Part shown: one piece after another, positions 11,145 to 22,011 of the stretch
How positions within the stretch are numbered: the first letter of the stretch is position 1
Layout: each line of letters begins with the position of its first letter
Assembly: GCA_026315105.1 (NCBI GenBank)
Contig: CM048755.1
Span: 761,317,301-761,381,300, forward strand
Reading direction: 5' to 3'
DNA: 64,000 nucleotides
Source: Locusta migratoria
Lineage: Eukaryota > Arthropoda > Insecta > Orthoptera > Acrididae
Made by a program: the position numbers and the translations under genes
Notes under the pieces: model-generated
Told to the model about the DNA's origin: nothing
The model's input: the letters and a program-made list of their open reading frames with translations, nothing else
Databases searched by the model: none

Positions 11145-12307
11145 TCCTATACATATTATAAATTCGGAAGTTTGTATGTTTGTTACCGCATCACGCTAAA
11201 ACTGCAGCACTGGTTTAGGTGAAATTTCATATAGAGATTTCTTATGTCTTGGATTAGGACATAGGCTACTTTTCAAAATGTTTATTACAAGTTATTTATT
11301 TGAAATATATATCCATAAGAAGAAATACGTAACGGTTGTTACAAGTTTCTAATACAACAGCAGAGGTGCCACGTAGTGAATGTCATGTTTAGCCGCGAGG
11401 GTTAATGCGTAATGTTATAACTTCCATTATTTTCAGCAATGGTTCGTGTCCTGCTATAGTGAAAATTTTTTTCTTTCTTATTGTTATCTTTTTTACTTTC
11501 GAATATACAAAAAGATTCTGGGATACTGCCAAAACGGCTTAACTGACATATAATTACATACACAAGAAATGTGAATGTTGACTTTTATGCCGCATTCATT
11601 TTCATTTGTTGTAACAAATGAAGAAAGTATGTATATGAATTGAAGACTTTAAATAAAATATGCTCTAAGTACTATGGCAAGAAAAAACATTGACTTTTGT
11701 GTAGAATGGGATCTAGATACCAAGCCCTATTTTGTGTTCAAAGCGCGAACTGCCATGTATAAATAGCGTACGTAAACTGCAACGAAAGTAGTAGCAAATG
11801 AATTCAACATATGGCAGGCGGTACGCTGCAGTTAACATATGAAACGTTGTGTGTTCCGCCCATCTGCAACGAAAGTAGTAGCAAATGCACTCAACAGATG
11901 GCAGGCAATATAACACCCATGAAAATATTTCTCAGGACGTATAATGTGTATTCAATTGTAATATTGTCCAGGTTCTTCAATATTGTTTTCTCCTTGGTTT
12001 TCGATGACGTGTATTGAACTGTCACCTTTCGAACATTTGTGATGTTACCGTAATTCTTTAAAATTGTATTCTCTTTTGATTTCAATGAATAATAGTTTCT
12101 TTGGTGATTTCGATTATTTATAGCATTCGAACGTTTGCTTTTAGTGTATTGACGTGACTTTGCTGGTTAGATTTCACTGATTCAATCTTTCACTGGTGAT
12201 TTCGTTCGTTTGTAAGACTTCGTTGGTTTATTTCCCTGTTATATTTATTGTTTCTTTCATTTGTTTAGTTCGTATTTATAGGAGCAGGATAGTTTCTTTA
12301 TTCGTTA

Positions 12308-12341
<34 letters not shown>

Positions 12342-12468
12342 TTCGCTTTGCATTTGTAGAATCTCAACATTTCGTTTCTCTGTTAGATTTCTTTTTTATT
12401 TCGTTACTTTTCTTTCTACTTTAATGCCTAACTATTGAAACGCGGGTAACACCGCGGGGAGCAGCTAG
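11145..12468 (+). mobile_element. non-autonomous Helitron
   Basis: The 5' end reads TCCTATACATATTATAAATT, followed by AAGTTTGTATGTTTGTTAC, a classic insect Helitron start. The 3' end has the hairpin CGCGG-GTAACA-CCGCG (12441-12456), then GGGAGCAG and the terminal CTAG (12465-12468). The flanking bases are A (11144) and T (12469), the A^T insertion point with no target duplication. These are the hallmarks of rolling-circle transposons. At 1324 bp and with no Rep/helicase frame, it would depend on an autonomous relative. The interior has a repeated block (11777-11906) and a T-run at 12310-12340. Confidence 0.9.
11777..11906 (+). repeat. two direct repeats of ~43 bp inside the Helitron
   Basis: A unit beginning CTGCAACGAAAGTAGTAGC and ending ATGGCAGGC occurs at 11777-11819 and 11864-11906, an 87-bp spacing, with three differences. 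It may be remnant DNA captured by the Helitron or a small internal duplication. Confidence 0.85.
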
Positions 12469-12720
12469 TTTGAAATAAAGAAATGAAGGAATATAGAATG
12501 CTATGCTTGTAAAGTACAATGTTGTTCTGTATTGTTTAGCTGAGTCGCAGAGGAAACACCCTAGTTTTTTAATGGAAATGCCATAATTCCTATGATCTGC
12601 ACTACGAAAGAAACAAAAAGCACAATATATGTACTAGTTCACAAGCGAAACTGAAGTCGATAGTACCTGTCAGTTAGTGTGAGCAGATGTTATAGTGACT
12701 ACCGGAATAAATTAATAACT

Positions 12721-12919
12721 GCCGCGGCGGAGCGGCCAAGCGCATTGAGGCGCTATGCTGCGATGCGCGAGGCCGTTCCCCGTCGGGGGCTCGAATCCCA
12801 CATCGGGCATGGATGTTTGTGTCGTCTTTAGTATAAGGTAGCTCATAAGTAGTTTGTCAGTTTTGGGACTAATGACCCCGCAGATAAGTCCCATAAGCTT
12901 AACAAACATTTGAACATTT
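12721..12919 (+). mobile_element. tRNA-headed SINE, type C head
   Basis: The body and the end 'ACATTTGAACATT' are those of type A, but the head is different (GGAGCGGCCAAGCGC, with an extra stem-like GCTATGCTGCGATGCGCG before the B box GGCTCGAATCCC). It lies at the left edge of a degraded CR1-like LINE. No clear target duplication was found. Confidence 0.9.
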
Positions 12920-13810
12920 TAATTTGCTGACCCGGCATTCTGATGATGCAGCCGCTGAACAGTTCATAGAAAACTTGAGTCTCAACACAAATAGGTACAC
13001 TAATCATACAATTATATTTGGCGGTGACTTTACCATCCGTATGTTGACAAAAATACACCTTCTGACAGGGTGGCAGATACATCTTCCGATATTGTTCTAA
13101 ATTGGTTTTTTTTAAAATTATTTTGAACAATTAGTTCACGAGCGCATTAAAATTGTAAATGGTTTCTGAAACACACTTGAGCTCTTAGTCACAAATACGT
13201 CTGAGCATCACGACGGATACAGGGATAAGTGAACCCAAAGTTGTAGCTGTAACAAAGATATTCACCAAAACTAAACGCTAAATACGTCTATTAAAAAAGG
13301 AAAAAAAGATAAAAATTCGGTTGACATCTTCCTAGGAGACAGTCTCTATTTTTTTCTAAATTAACTATGTAATTGAAGACCATATGTGACTTACATTCAA
13401 AGAAATAGTATCAACAGCATTGTAGGGATTCCTGCCAAATAATAAGAGACTGAACTGGTCCCCCATGGTACAGAAAACAGAACAAAAGGCTTTTGAAGAA
13501 AATTTAGACGAATTCAAAATCCCCAAGATTGCCGATGTTTTACTGAAGCTCGAAATTTAGCGCGGCCTTCAATGCGACATTCGTTTAATATTTTTCACAA
13601 CGAAACTCTTTGTAGAAATGTGGCGGAAAATCCAAAGAGATTCTGGTCCTGTGTTATCTACAGCAGCGGAAAGACTAAGTGAATGCCTTTATTGCGTGAT
13701 AGCGACGGTAATGTTACTGAAAACTGTGTCACTAAAGCGGAGTTATTAAATGCAGTTTTAAGAAATTCTGTCATCAAATAAGACGAAGCAAATATTCCAC
13801 AATTCGAAAT
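12920..13810 (+). pseudogene. CR1-like LINE remnant: endonuclease and EN-RT linker
   Basis: The frame at 12925-13035 ends with the catalytic block IIFGGDFTI. Next come 'EQLVHERIKIVNGF' near 13125 and 'ELLVTNTSEHHD', which match the endonuclease blocks of the minus-strand copy at 450-1514. Near 13600-13800 there is EN-RT linker sequence ('NPKRFWSCVIYSSGK', 'DSDGNVTENCVTKAELLN'). Many stops and frameshifts separate the pieces. This is an old copy of the same family. RT sequence does not follow. Confidence 0.8.
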
Positions 13811-15850
13811 GAGAACTGCTGCAAACATAACATAAAAGTAAATACCCTTGGTGATGCAAAGCAAATCACCCTATCAAATAAGTGATGTTGCAGACGAAAT
13901 GATAAACTATGTTTTCAAAAGTTTCTAATGTACAAGAAAAATACGTCTAATACATTTGTTTGTAACAATTATTTTTGAATAGTAAGCTCCTTGCCTTGTT
14001 TCCATAGCTTTTACTGGCCTGATTAAAGATAATCAACAACATTGTGAGAAACTTTAATTTTTAAGGACTACAGCTAAATGTACTTCATGAGATCTACGTC
14101 TACTGTAAAGTTATTTCTATCCTTGTCTAATTTTGGAGATATGGGAATTATTTCAATTCTATAGCTGCCGAACTTGTCAATCATAAGAGCAGATCTGTCT
14201 TAAGGTGTATATATTTTGGTGCAATTCTAAAGTTCAGATTCTTTTTAAAACCTAAAGTGTACCTTATCAGCTTAACAAAAATATTTCTAGGAGCTAATTG
14301 CGGCTCTGAAGTTACAGGAATAATTTTAGAACTCACAATCTTTGACGGTATGGTCATAATATTAGAAGGTAGAAAAAAGTACTTTTAACGTGTCAACTGT
14401 AGGAGCTTTTACCTAAATAGGAAATTGCAAATTGAAAAGCGGTAGATGTAACCATACATTCTGGTTGCAGGAGGATCATTTGAGTGATGTTTAATGTATT
14501 TGCTTCGTTGAGTCACATTTCACCGCATATTGATTAACTGATAGTGAACAGAACTGTGACCATCATTAAGTTAATTAAGGATACTTAGGTCTGATACACT
14601 CTTTTTATTTCTACAATTAATAAAGGTCGCATGTTAGGTGGTCCTCACGGGCGTTTCTACGTTCAATACGTCTCCGTTCTTCGAAAGCAGCTTTCCTTTG
14701 CAATAATCCTGTTTTCGGAGTAAGCACATCCACACCTTATTATCGAGTAACCATTGTAGTGGGCAAAAGGCCTGCCCTTGGCCGTTGTAATAACTTCCAT
14801 ACTGACGGTCGTACGACGAAATGCGGAAGTGAGCAGTGTGCATATGTCGGAACACCGTCCACAGAGTTGTCAGGGGTGGTGGGAGGAGGAGACAGGGAAA
14901 AGTGTGGCAAGTGTGCGGCGTGGCAAGTAGCAAATGTCCGGACGCTAACTCAGTAGAGGGTAAAACGTGGTATAAGAACCGGGGGTTTTCTCAAAAATTA
15001 ACTCCGTAGCAGCCGACACTACCCGCCACCATAATTGGCAGCCCGGACGAATAGGTTCGTGCCCCGCGAGTAGCGTAAAAAAACTGCGTTACCAAGGTTC
15101 CTCCGACCCACCCCGTACAATGCCACCGTCATAATACGTTCGTATATTGATGGAATTAATAATTATTAGGTGTAATAGGAAATAGTGAAAGGGGCCGTGA
15201 GGTTCCTTGTCTTTCACTTGTGCCGTCAGTTCGACCTAGCTCTGTTAATGAAACTGGGGTGTGAAGGTGTGGTTAGTTTACTGTGTGTAACGTGAAATTT
15301 TATCAGACGAAGCGATATTTGTATTGCAAGTTGGGGAGGGGTTCGTTTGGAGATGGTTGCTCAGCTACAACAACATACTCTCCAGCGTTGGTTTGATGGC
15401 TGCTTCTTACCAAAATTCGCACTGGCGGGTGATTCATTGGTAAATTTCTTTACAATAATTAATTCGTATGGAAGGAGTTGTTTGTTGAGAATGTTGAACA
15501 TATAACATTATATAAACATGCAACCAGTGTTAATAAGTAAAGGCTGAATCTGGAATGCAAATATTTCCCCAAATTAAAGCAACATGATGATCTAATGTGG
15601 CGACAAAATAAGGGGAACATAACGCTTGATGTTTTAGCCTAGTGGCTAGTGAAATGTTATTGTGGTTACAAAATATTACTCAAAATTCTACCGATGTGTA
15701 AAAAACATTAATATATGTGACACTGTTAAGTTGAGGGGAGTAAACAAGTCAGATAAATTGCTATGTAATTTGGCCTGTCAGTGAAGTGTAACTTGACGTT
15801 CCTGGGCCTTCAGCTAATGCCTGATTACTTATAAATTAGTTAGTATTTAT
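13811..15850. other. spacer, AT-rich
   Basis: I see no gene. One frame at 14634-14933 (minus, 99 codons) has no recognisable domain. A GC-richer block at 14640-15130 contains TTGGCAGCCCGGACGA (about 15035), which faintly recalls a retrotransposon primer-binding site, but no LTR boundary could be defined. Confidence 0.4.
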
Positions 15851-16051
15851 TAACCAAGTGGCAGGGCCGGCGAAAGGCTAAGTGCCGCCCCGTGCGAGCT
15901 ACTCAATTGCCGCCCCCGCCCCCCCCCCCCCCAGTTTTTTTAAATTTTGTACAAAGCGTTTGTGGAATTTTATTTAAACAAATCTGTAGGAAATGTCAGA
16001 TTACAGATCTACCTATCATACAATGTAAACTTTCACGGCCAGCGTTGTCTT

Positions 16052-16125
16052 CAGGTAAAATTTCCGGGTCCAGATGTAAAACTTACTCCCGACGTTTCGT
16101 CTACAACTGCGAGAGACATCTTCAA
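16052..16125 (+). repeat. left inverted flank of the Penelope-like element
   Basis: It starts CAGGTAAAATTTCCGGG and runs through TACTCCCGACGTTTCGTC to GAGACATCTTCAA. The reverse complement occurs at 16980-17067 with a few substitutions and a ~14-base insertion. The motif around GACGTTTCGTC is typical of Penelope-type pLTR sequence, from memory. Confidence 0.85.
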
Positions 16126-16620
16126 TTTAATTGCCTGGATGTATCGGTAATAAACGAGAGGACGGAACTCTGGGCCATAAGGTATACAGAAAGAACACAC
16201 GTACTGATCGATACCTCTACGAGGAGTGAAACCATCATCCGAGGCAAAAAAGAGGTATCATTAAAACCTTGGTGGATAGAGCCAATAAAATTTGTGAGCC
16301 AGTTTACTTGGAGGATGAACTAAATCACTTACTGTCGGCCTTCAAGAAAAATGGATATGTTGCCAAGGAAATTGATCGAGCTCTCCATCAAAGAAGTTAA
16401 GAATCCAGAATTTCTGAGCAACAACGACAACAATCTGGAAAAGTTTTTCTGCCGTACATTAGCAGAATTACCGATCGAATCGGGAAACTATTGGCAAAGC
16501 ATGGCGTCGAAACCATCTACAGACCCACGAAAAAGATCAATGACTATTTGAGATCAGCAAAAGACGCAACACTTGGGGTTTATAAAATTCCTTGCAGCTG
16601 TGGTAAAGTATATATTGATA

Positions 16621-16655
<35 letters not shown>

Positions 16656-16979
16656 AAGCGTCAACACTCGCATATCTGCACATAAAAGGAACTGTCGTCT
16701 GGGCCACACGAAATAAATCGGCAGTGGCTGAACATGTTTTTCAAAAAGGAAATCATGAAATAAAATTTAACGAGACGAGCGTTTTAGCTAGGACATCTCA
16801 GTACCATGCACGCATGTATAGAGAAGCAATAGAGGTCCACAAACACCAGAATAATTTTAATAGGAAAGAAGAAGGTCTGAAGTTAGATAAAATATGGATG
16901 TCGACACTGCACCAACGACACTGCGCCCTCTATAAATGCGAGAGCCCCTGGGCCCACAGTGGCGGTAGCCGGAAGACCT

Positions 16980-17067
16980 TTGAAGATGTCTCCCGCAGTT
17001 GGAGACGAAGCGTCGGGAGTAAGTTTTACATCTTGACCACGGCCGATCAGCCCGAAAATTTTACCTG
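16980..17067 (-). repeat. right inverted flank of the Penelope-like element
   Basis: It starts TTGAAGATGTCTCCCGCAG and ends AATTTTACCTG. It pairs with 16052-16125. It ends 49 bases before the left end of the Harbinger-like transposon. Confidence 0.85.
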
Positions 17068-17116
17068 AAGATTTACCCATGTTTTGACCACCGAGTGACC
17101 AGTCTCAGAGCTTTTA

Positions 17117-17550
17117 GGCCCGGCGCACACTTGACGCAGCAGAGGCAGAGGCGAGGCGCAGGGCCTCTGCTGGTCAGCGCACACTTGACGCAGCAGAGGC
17201 AGAGGCGAGGCTCAGGGCCTCTGCTGGTCAGCGCACACTTGACGCAGCAGAGGCAGAGGCGAGGCGCAGGGCCTCTGCTGGTCAGCGCACACTTGACGCA
17301 GCAGAGGCAGAGGTGAGGCGCAGGGTCTCTGCTGGTCAGCGCACACTTGACGCAGCAGAGGCAGAGGCGAGGCGCAGGGCCTCTGCTGGTCAGCGCACAC
17401 TTGACGCAGCAGAGGCAGAGGCGAGGCGCAGGGCCTCTGCTGGTCAGCGCAGCCAGAGGAGGGCAACAGCACGTGCTGCATGTCCACTGCAAACCTCTCC
17501 ATGCAATCACATTTAATTCCTGGATCTCCTTCAAAACTCAGTTAATTTAA

Positions 17551-17595
<45 letters not shown>

Positions 17596-19513
17596 TGTGA
17601 TAGAGTATAAGAGCACTGCAAGGTCTGTTGAGCAACAGGCAAAAGTGACGAATACATGCTGAATTTCTCTGGTCCACGGAAGCTCATTTAAGCTCTTGAG
17701 CTATTACGACTAAACAGACGACAGCTCAGAGAGAGTCACATGCTGAGTAAGAAGGACTTAACAGAGAAGAAAAAGTAGTGTGACACGTCATACCCGCTAA
17801 AGAAAAATTAGGGATATGTTTTAGGAATTTAATTAAAGTAAGATTTATTTTTCTTTCATTTCTTTTATAATTCAGTGAAACAAGTGTCACAGCAAATTCA
17901 ATAATTGAATGAACCTTTATACAACTGTCATATTTAATCATGATTGTGGCGCAGTATATACGATCACACACACTTTTCTTCTCGGTGACACCTGGTATGC
18001 TTTTCACATGTCTTAGATTGAAAGATATATCGATATGAAAAATTTTGCAAATCATAGTTTCCTTGTTTAACTGCATTTGCACGCAAAGTGATTCCTTACT
18101 TAGGTCTTTATTCGTAGCTCTTCCATGCACCTGAGTACTAAGATACTGACGTTTGCTTTTTTCTTCTTCTATGACGGCAGCTGTGCATGTACATGCAGTA
18201 TTTTATTAGATTGCATTCCTATTTTGTCTCTGTGATCACTTCTAATGATAATTACCTTCAGCAGCCATTATATTTGTTAGTAATTAGTGAAGCTAATGCT
18301 AATACTTTTGCAAATGTTGAATTTCTGAAAGTAGTATAGAATTCAGCTTGAGAAATACTGACGAGAGACGTTCCTAGCATCATCTATGGTTTAACAGTGA
18401 GCTGAAGTTCCACGAAGGGGTGGACATTTTGTTTCAAGAAATTGAAGAAGGTCCCTGATAGTGTAAAAAAAAAACAAAAAAAAAACAAAAAAAAACAAAA
18501 AACAAAAAAAAAAAACGTTGCACGTCCATTTTGGTTTCGCCGAACTTATTATTCAGTAGCAAAGGGAAGTTTAGCTTATATATTGCTTTCATGCTTGCCA
18601 CAAAGTTTACTGAAACCAGAGACTACAGACCGTGAAAAACACAATCAACATCTTTAGTTTATGAATCTCGGTGCCTTTCTATTTCATTAAGTTGTTCGTT
18701 TCCAGCTTTGGGTCTTTATCGGCAGCATACGGAGAAGGGAGACACGAGGCAGCTCCGCACTCGGCACAGCATGCGGAAAGAGCCGCGCGTGTGGCGCCAA
18801 GCTGCCGACCGCGGCGCGTCAAACGCGTATCTCACGTATTTTCTCGAGAATGGAAAGAGATATAGCTCTCATTCCACCGTTAAAAACAATTTCGATATGT
18901 TAGCTACATTTCGTTCGCAGTAATGTATGATGTAAAACGCAGCAAACGCAAACTAGCCAGCGACTACTTTCTCCACTGCGAACTCTTCAAAATATGCGTG
19001 GCGTTGTACTTTAATTTTTATTATAACAATAACTATGTACAATAATGAAAAGAAAACCTCCCCAACGTCATGCGGTGGCTTTTGCCTAAATGATACAGGA
19101 AAATAATTTTTTTCTAGTGCGTAGTTTCTGCAAAATCGATTGTGGAAGCTGCGAAGCGCAAAACACGCACAAATCGGAAAATAATATTTTTAATTTTTTT
19201 ACGCAGAAAGTGAAAGTGTTACAAAGAAACTAAATACAGAGAAGGATGAAGCTTATATTCGTCTACATAAAACAATTTTTTTCGAAGCATATCCGATGAC
19301 TTGAAATTTCACTTTGCGACAGAGGTGGAACAGAGGCGCAGGAAAACTGTGCGCCTCGGACAACCGGACAGAGGCGTGACCGAGGAAACGCCTGCCCTCC
19401 GCCTCGGCTGCGTTAAGTGTGCGCTGCCCCATTAGAAAGCATGCGTTACAGACGGACGGAGGCCTCGCCTCTGCCTCTCCTCTGCCTCTGCTGCGTCAAG
19501 TGTGCGCCGGGCC
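17117..19513. mobile_element. Harbinger-like non-autonomous DNA transposon with an arrayed end
   Basis: The ends are perfect 35-base inverted repeats beginning GGCCCGGCGCACACTTGACG. The insertion is flanked by TTA at 17114-17116 and 19514-19516. A 3-base TTA/TAA target duplication with GG...CC ends fits the PIF/Harbinger superfamily. The 2397-bp interior has no transposase. The left end is expanded into six 54-bp units (17123-17446). The right end has only one complete and one diverged subterminal unit (about 19340-19513). Inside are a (GT)n run (17552-17593) and an A-rich run (18466-18515). A 134-codon minus frame (17726-18130) shows no known domain. Confidence 0.85.
17123..17446. repeat. 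tandem array, six 54-bp units
   Basis: Units start at 17123, 17177, 17231, 17285, 17339 and 17393 and differ by only a few bases. Each starts GCGCACACTTGACGCAGC and ends GCCTCTGCTGGTCA. Each unit has an internal 10-bp inverted repeat (CAGCAGAGGC / GCCTCTGCTG), so each could form a hairpin. Because 54 is a multiple of three, long frames stay open on both strands. The minus-strand 18-residue repeat (TSRGPAPRLCLCCVKCAL) is a by-product of the array, not evidence of a gene. Confidence 0.95.
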
Positions 19514-19572
19514 TTAATGTCTGCTTACATCTAAACCGTCATGTTGACAGTTACGTTCAGCTTGACGGTATA

Positions 19573-19768
19573 AATGTTCAAATGTTTGTAAAGTCTATGG
19601 GACTTAACTACGGGGCTATTAGTCCCTAAACTTACAAACTACTTATGAACTAACTAAAACTAAGGACGGCACAAATATCCATGCTCGAGGGGGGATTCGA
19701 ACCCCCGGCCGTAGTGGCCGTGCAGACCGTGACTGGAGCGCCTCAGTCTCCTCGGCCACCGCGGCCGG
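19573..19768 (-). mobile_element. tRNA-headed SINE, type A
   Basis: A near-consensus minus-strand copy 57 bases to the right of the Harbinger-like element. The target duplication CTTGACGGTATA is perfect at 19561-19572 and 19769-19780. Confidence 0.95.
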
Positions 19769-19987
19769 CTTGACGGTATAGATGTAAACATAACTCATAG
19801 CACTGAGAATAGCCACACTGTGCCCGAAAGCTATGTAGATCTGGGAAATAAAAACAAAACTTGTAACTGATTTGTGACATTCTCTACAGATTTGTACAAA
19901 ACAGTCGCTGGGCACGATCAAAAATGTAGTCAAACCTGATTGAAGAAATGTAGCTAATTTTAATAAGCCTTGTGAAATTGCGAAATA

Positions 19988-20182
19988 TTCAAATGTCTGT
20001 GAAATCTTATGAGACTTAACTGCTAAGGTCATCAGTCCCTAAGCTGACACAGTACTCAACCTAAATTATCCTTAAGGACAAACACACACACCCATCTCCG
20101 AGGGAGATCTCGAACCTCCGCCGGGACTAGACGGACAATCCATGACTGCAGCGCCTTAGACTGCTCGGCTAATCCCGCGCGC
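19988..20182 (-). mobile_element. tRNA-headed SINE, type D
   Basis: The minus-strand head reads GCGCGCGGGATTAGCCGAGC with B box GGTTCGAGATCTCC. The body has 'GGGACTGATGACCTTAGCAG', unlike the 'GATGACCCCGTAG' of type A. The target duplication is not clear. A truncated relative lies at 56445-56590. Confidence 0.88.
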
Positions 20183-21007
20183 CATGAATCTGCAATAACC
20201 GTAAATATACATTTTTAGTGGTTGTGAACAGATAATGTATTCAACGGAAGACAGTATACAGTAAATAAATGTTGGCAAAGTGATATTGTGCGAGTAGTAT
20301 TGTCAAACAAAAGTGCGCAGACAGATGTTTCGTTGCTCAGAAACCAAACGCCGACTATCACTCAGAACCGGATAGCAAAAATTTTGAAAAATGTGTCGAA
20401 ACCCAACTCATGGCAGGCTTACTAACAATGTATTTATCCCTTATAATTACTCGCAGCGTATTTACCCATTCGGAATACTTCTAGCCATTGTAGGTGTTGG
20501 ACATTTTGACGGTAGTAATGTTCAACGCTTTTTATCCATAATGCGGGAAGAATAAAACACTCGGAAACTGTCATTGAAGGTCTTCGCAAAATTTCTTCAG
20601 GCTTAACACATAATCGCAGTATCGAACACTGCATTCGAATTTCCAAATTAGATTTCGTCTATTGTAAAATTAGTTGTGAGTAAACGCACGGCGCGTAACA
20701 GGCTGGCAGCGCTGCACTCATTAGAATACTGGCGTCGGCGAGTACACCAGACTGCTTCCCCCTCTCTGTTCCTCCGGCTAACACACGACGGGGCTGCCAC
20801 AGTGGCGAGGAAGACATTAGTCCTCCTCCCTCCCCTTGTTCAACAGGGGTAGTCGAGGCGCCATGCCACGGTTCCCGAAGACAAGCGTCTGGAGACAGCG
20901 AGAGAGCTTAAGGCGAAGATGCAGTATCTGGCAATACTTCTAGCACTCTTTGGCGTGACGTCACTGTGTTTACTTTCGTAACCGCTGTCAAACATTACAT
21001 GATTAGA
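20183..21007. other. spacer
   Basis: No gene recognised. A GC-richer patch lies at 20690-20850. The 84-codon minus frame at 20840-21094 overlaps the MITE and shows no domain. Confidence 0.4.
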
Positions 21008-21485
21008 CTCACCCCGTTTACATGGACTCCCAAAACCGGATTTCGTAAACCGATTTCCCAATTCCGCTTTTGGTTGGTCATGTAAACATTCCAAAATCGA
21101 TTCTGGAAATCTGCTTCTCTAAAGCGGTTTTCCAGTTCCACAATCGATTTTCGTGCCCATGTAAACGCAACCGATTTTGAAGCGTTCTTGGCTTGTCAGA
21201 TTGTGTTTTCTTGTTAAGAATTTTTGGCTCATATGGAAAGAGTGATATTTTCTAATGTGAAATAAAAGTATAAACATTAGAGTGAACATAAATCTGTGTA
21301 TTTAAATAAAGAAAAATAAGTGATTGTGCAGACTAAATAAGGAACTGAATCAACTGTTTTCCAGCCGCCATGTTAAGTGAACTAGGAAATCCGATTCAGG
21401 CTATGCCATGTAAACACGACAGCGAAAAACGGTTTACGAAAATCGGTTTTCATCTTCCGGAAGATGTGTTGCATGTAAACGTAGT
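21008..21485. mobile_element. MITE-like element with GTTTACATG / CATGTAAAC ends
   Basis: The left end has CCGTTTACATGG (GTTTACATG at 21016-21024) and the right end has GCATGTAAACG (CATGTAAAC at 21472-21480). Inside these, 'GGATTTCGTAAACCGATTT' on the left pairs with 'CGGTTTACGAAAATCGG' on the right. The CATGTAAAC motif also occurs internally at 21079-21087, 21158-21166 and 21407-21415. No target duplication could be fixed, so the exact ends are uncertain and the superfamily is unknown. Confidence 0.65.
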
Positions 21486-21530
21486 GACTGTGCCGCTGTA
21501 GTGGATAGTGCGTACTGAGTAGGATGTGGT

Positions 21531-22011
21531 TGTAAATAACGATACTGGTAATTACCAGTCATGATTTTTTATTTATTTAGCACGACGTTATATTATTATC
21601 TTCAAGTGCGTTTTTCTGTGCTATTTCATATTATTTATGATGTTTTGAAATGTGTGAGTTGCTGCTTCATTCTGCTGTCATTACTGTGATATATAAATAC
21701 GTGCGATTGTAGTTTATGATTATCTTTATATGGAGTTAGTGGCGAAATTTTCGATAAGCTATACTTATAGTTTTCGTCTGGTGCATCTATGACAGCTCTC
21801 ACACATATCAATCATCACTTATAATATTGTTGCACATGAGTTGGACACAGTTATATATAGTAATGACAGCAGAATGAAGCAGTAACTCACACACTCAATA
21901 ATATGAAATAGCACAGAGAAACGCACTTTAAGATCCCGTAGCAATGATTTTCCGAAATGCGTCGTCCTAAATAAAAAATCGTGATTGGTAGCAGGACTGT
22001 TATTTATAAAC
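21531..22011. mobile_element. foldback element with ~165-base inverted arms
   Basis: The left arm (21531-21700) and right arm (21851-22011) are inverted copies. Both contain 'GATTTTTTATTTA', 'TGTGCTATTTCATATTATT' and 'CTGCTTCATTCTGCTGTCATT' in matching order. The spacer is ~150 bases. Single-strand RNA from it would form a long hairpin. No coding potential. Confidence 0.8.

Larger units (their letters stand above)
16052..17067 (+). mobile_element. Penelope-like element, 5'-truncated, with inverted flanks
   Basis: Coding remnants begin at about 16140. Near 16470-16560 lie 'ISRITDRIGKLLAKHGV' and 'RPTKKINDYLRSAKD', typical of the RT-endonuclease connection of Penelope-like elements. The GIY-YIG nuclease follows, with 'LGVYKIPCSCGKVYI' at about 16575-16617. 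An A-run of about 32 bases then replaces the usual 'GQTGRS' part. Later come 'HKRNCRLGHT'-type and 'KSAVAEHVFQKGNHEI' sequences (16680-16770). The RT core is missing. The flanks are inverted repeats (separate entries). Penelope-like elements code for one RT-GIY-YIG protein and often carry pLTRs in direct or inverted order. Confidence 0.83.

Noticed and set aside
15035..15050. TTGGCAGCCCGG as a retrotransposon primer-binding site
   Set aside because: No LTR boundary could be shown upstream and no coding sequence follows. A similar TTGGCGCCCG at about 3797 was rejected for the same reason.
15862..15935. CAGGGCCGGCG start and C-run as a possible hAT-type transposon end
   Set aside because: No matching inverted end or 8-bp duplication was found.
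17073..17534. 153-codon Cys-rich repeat protein on the minus strand
   Set aside because: The frame is open only because the 54-bp tandem unit is a multiple of three. The opposite strand is equally open and the units belong to a transposon end.
17726..18130. 134-codon minus frame inside the Harbinger-like element
   Set aside because: No transposase or other motif. It may be a remnant but cannot be supported.
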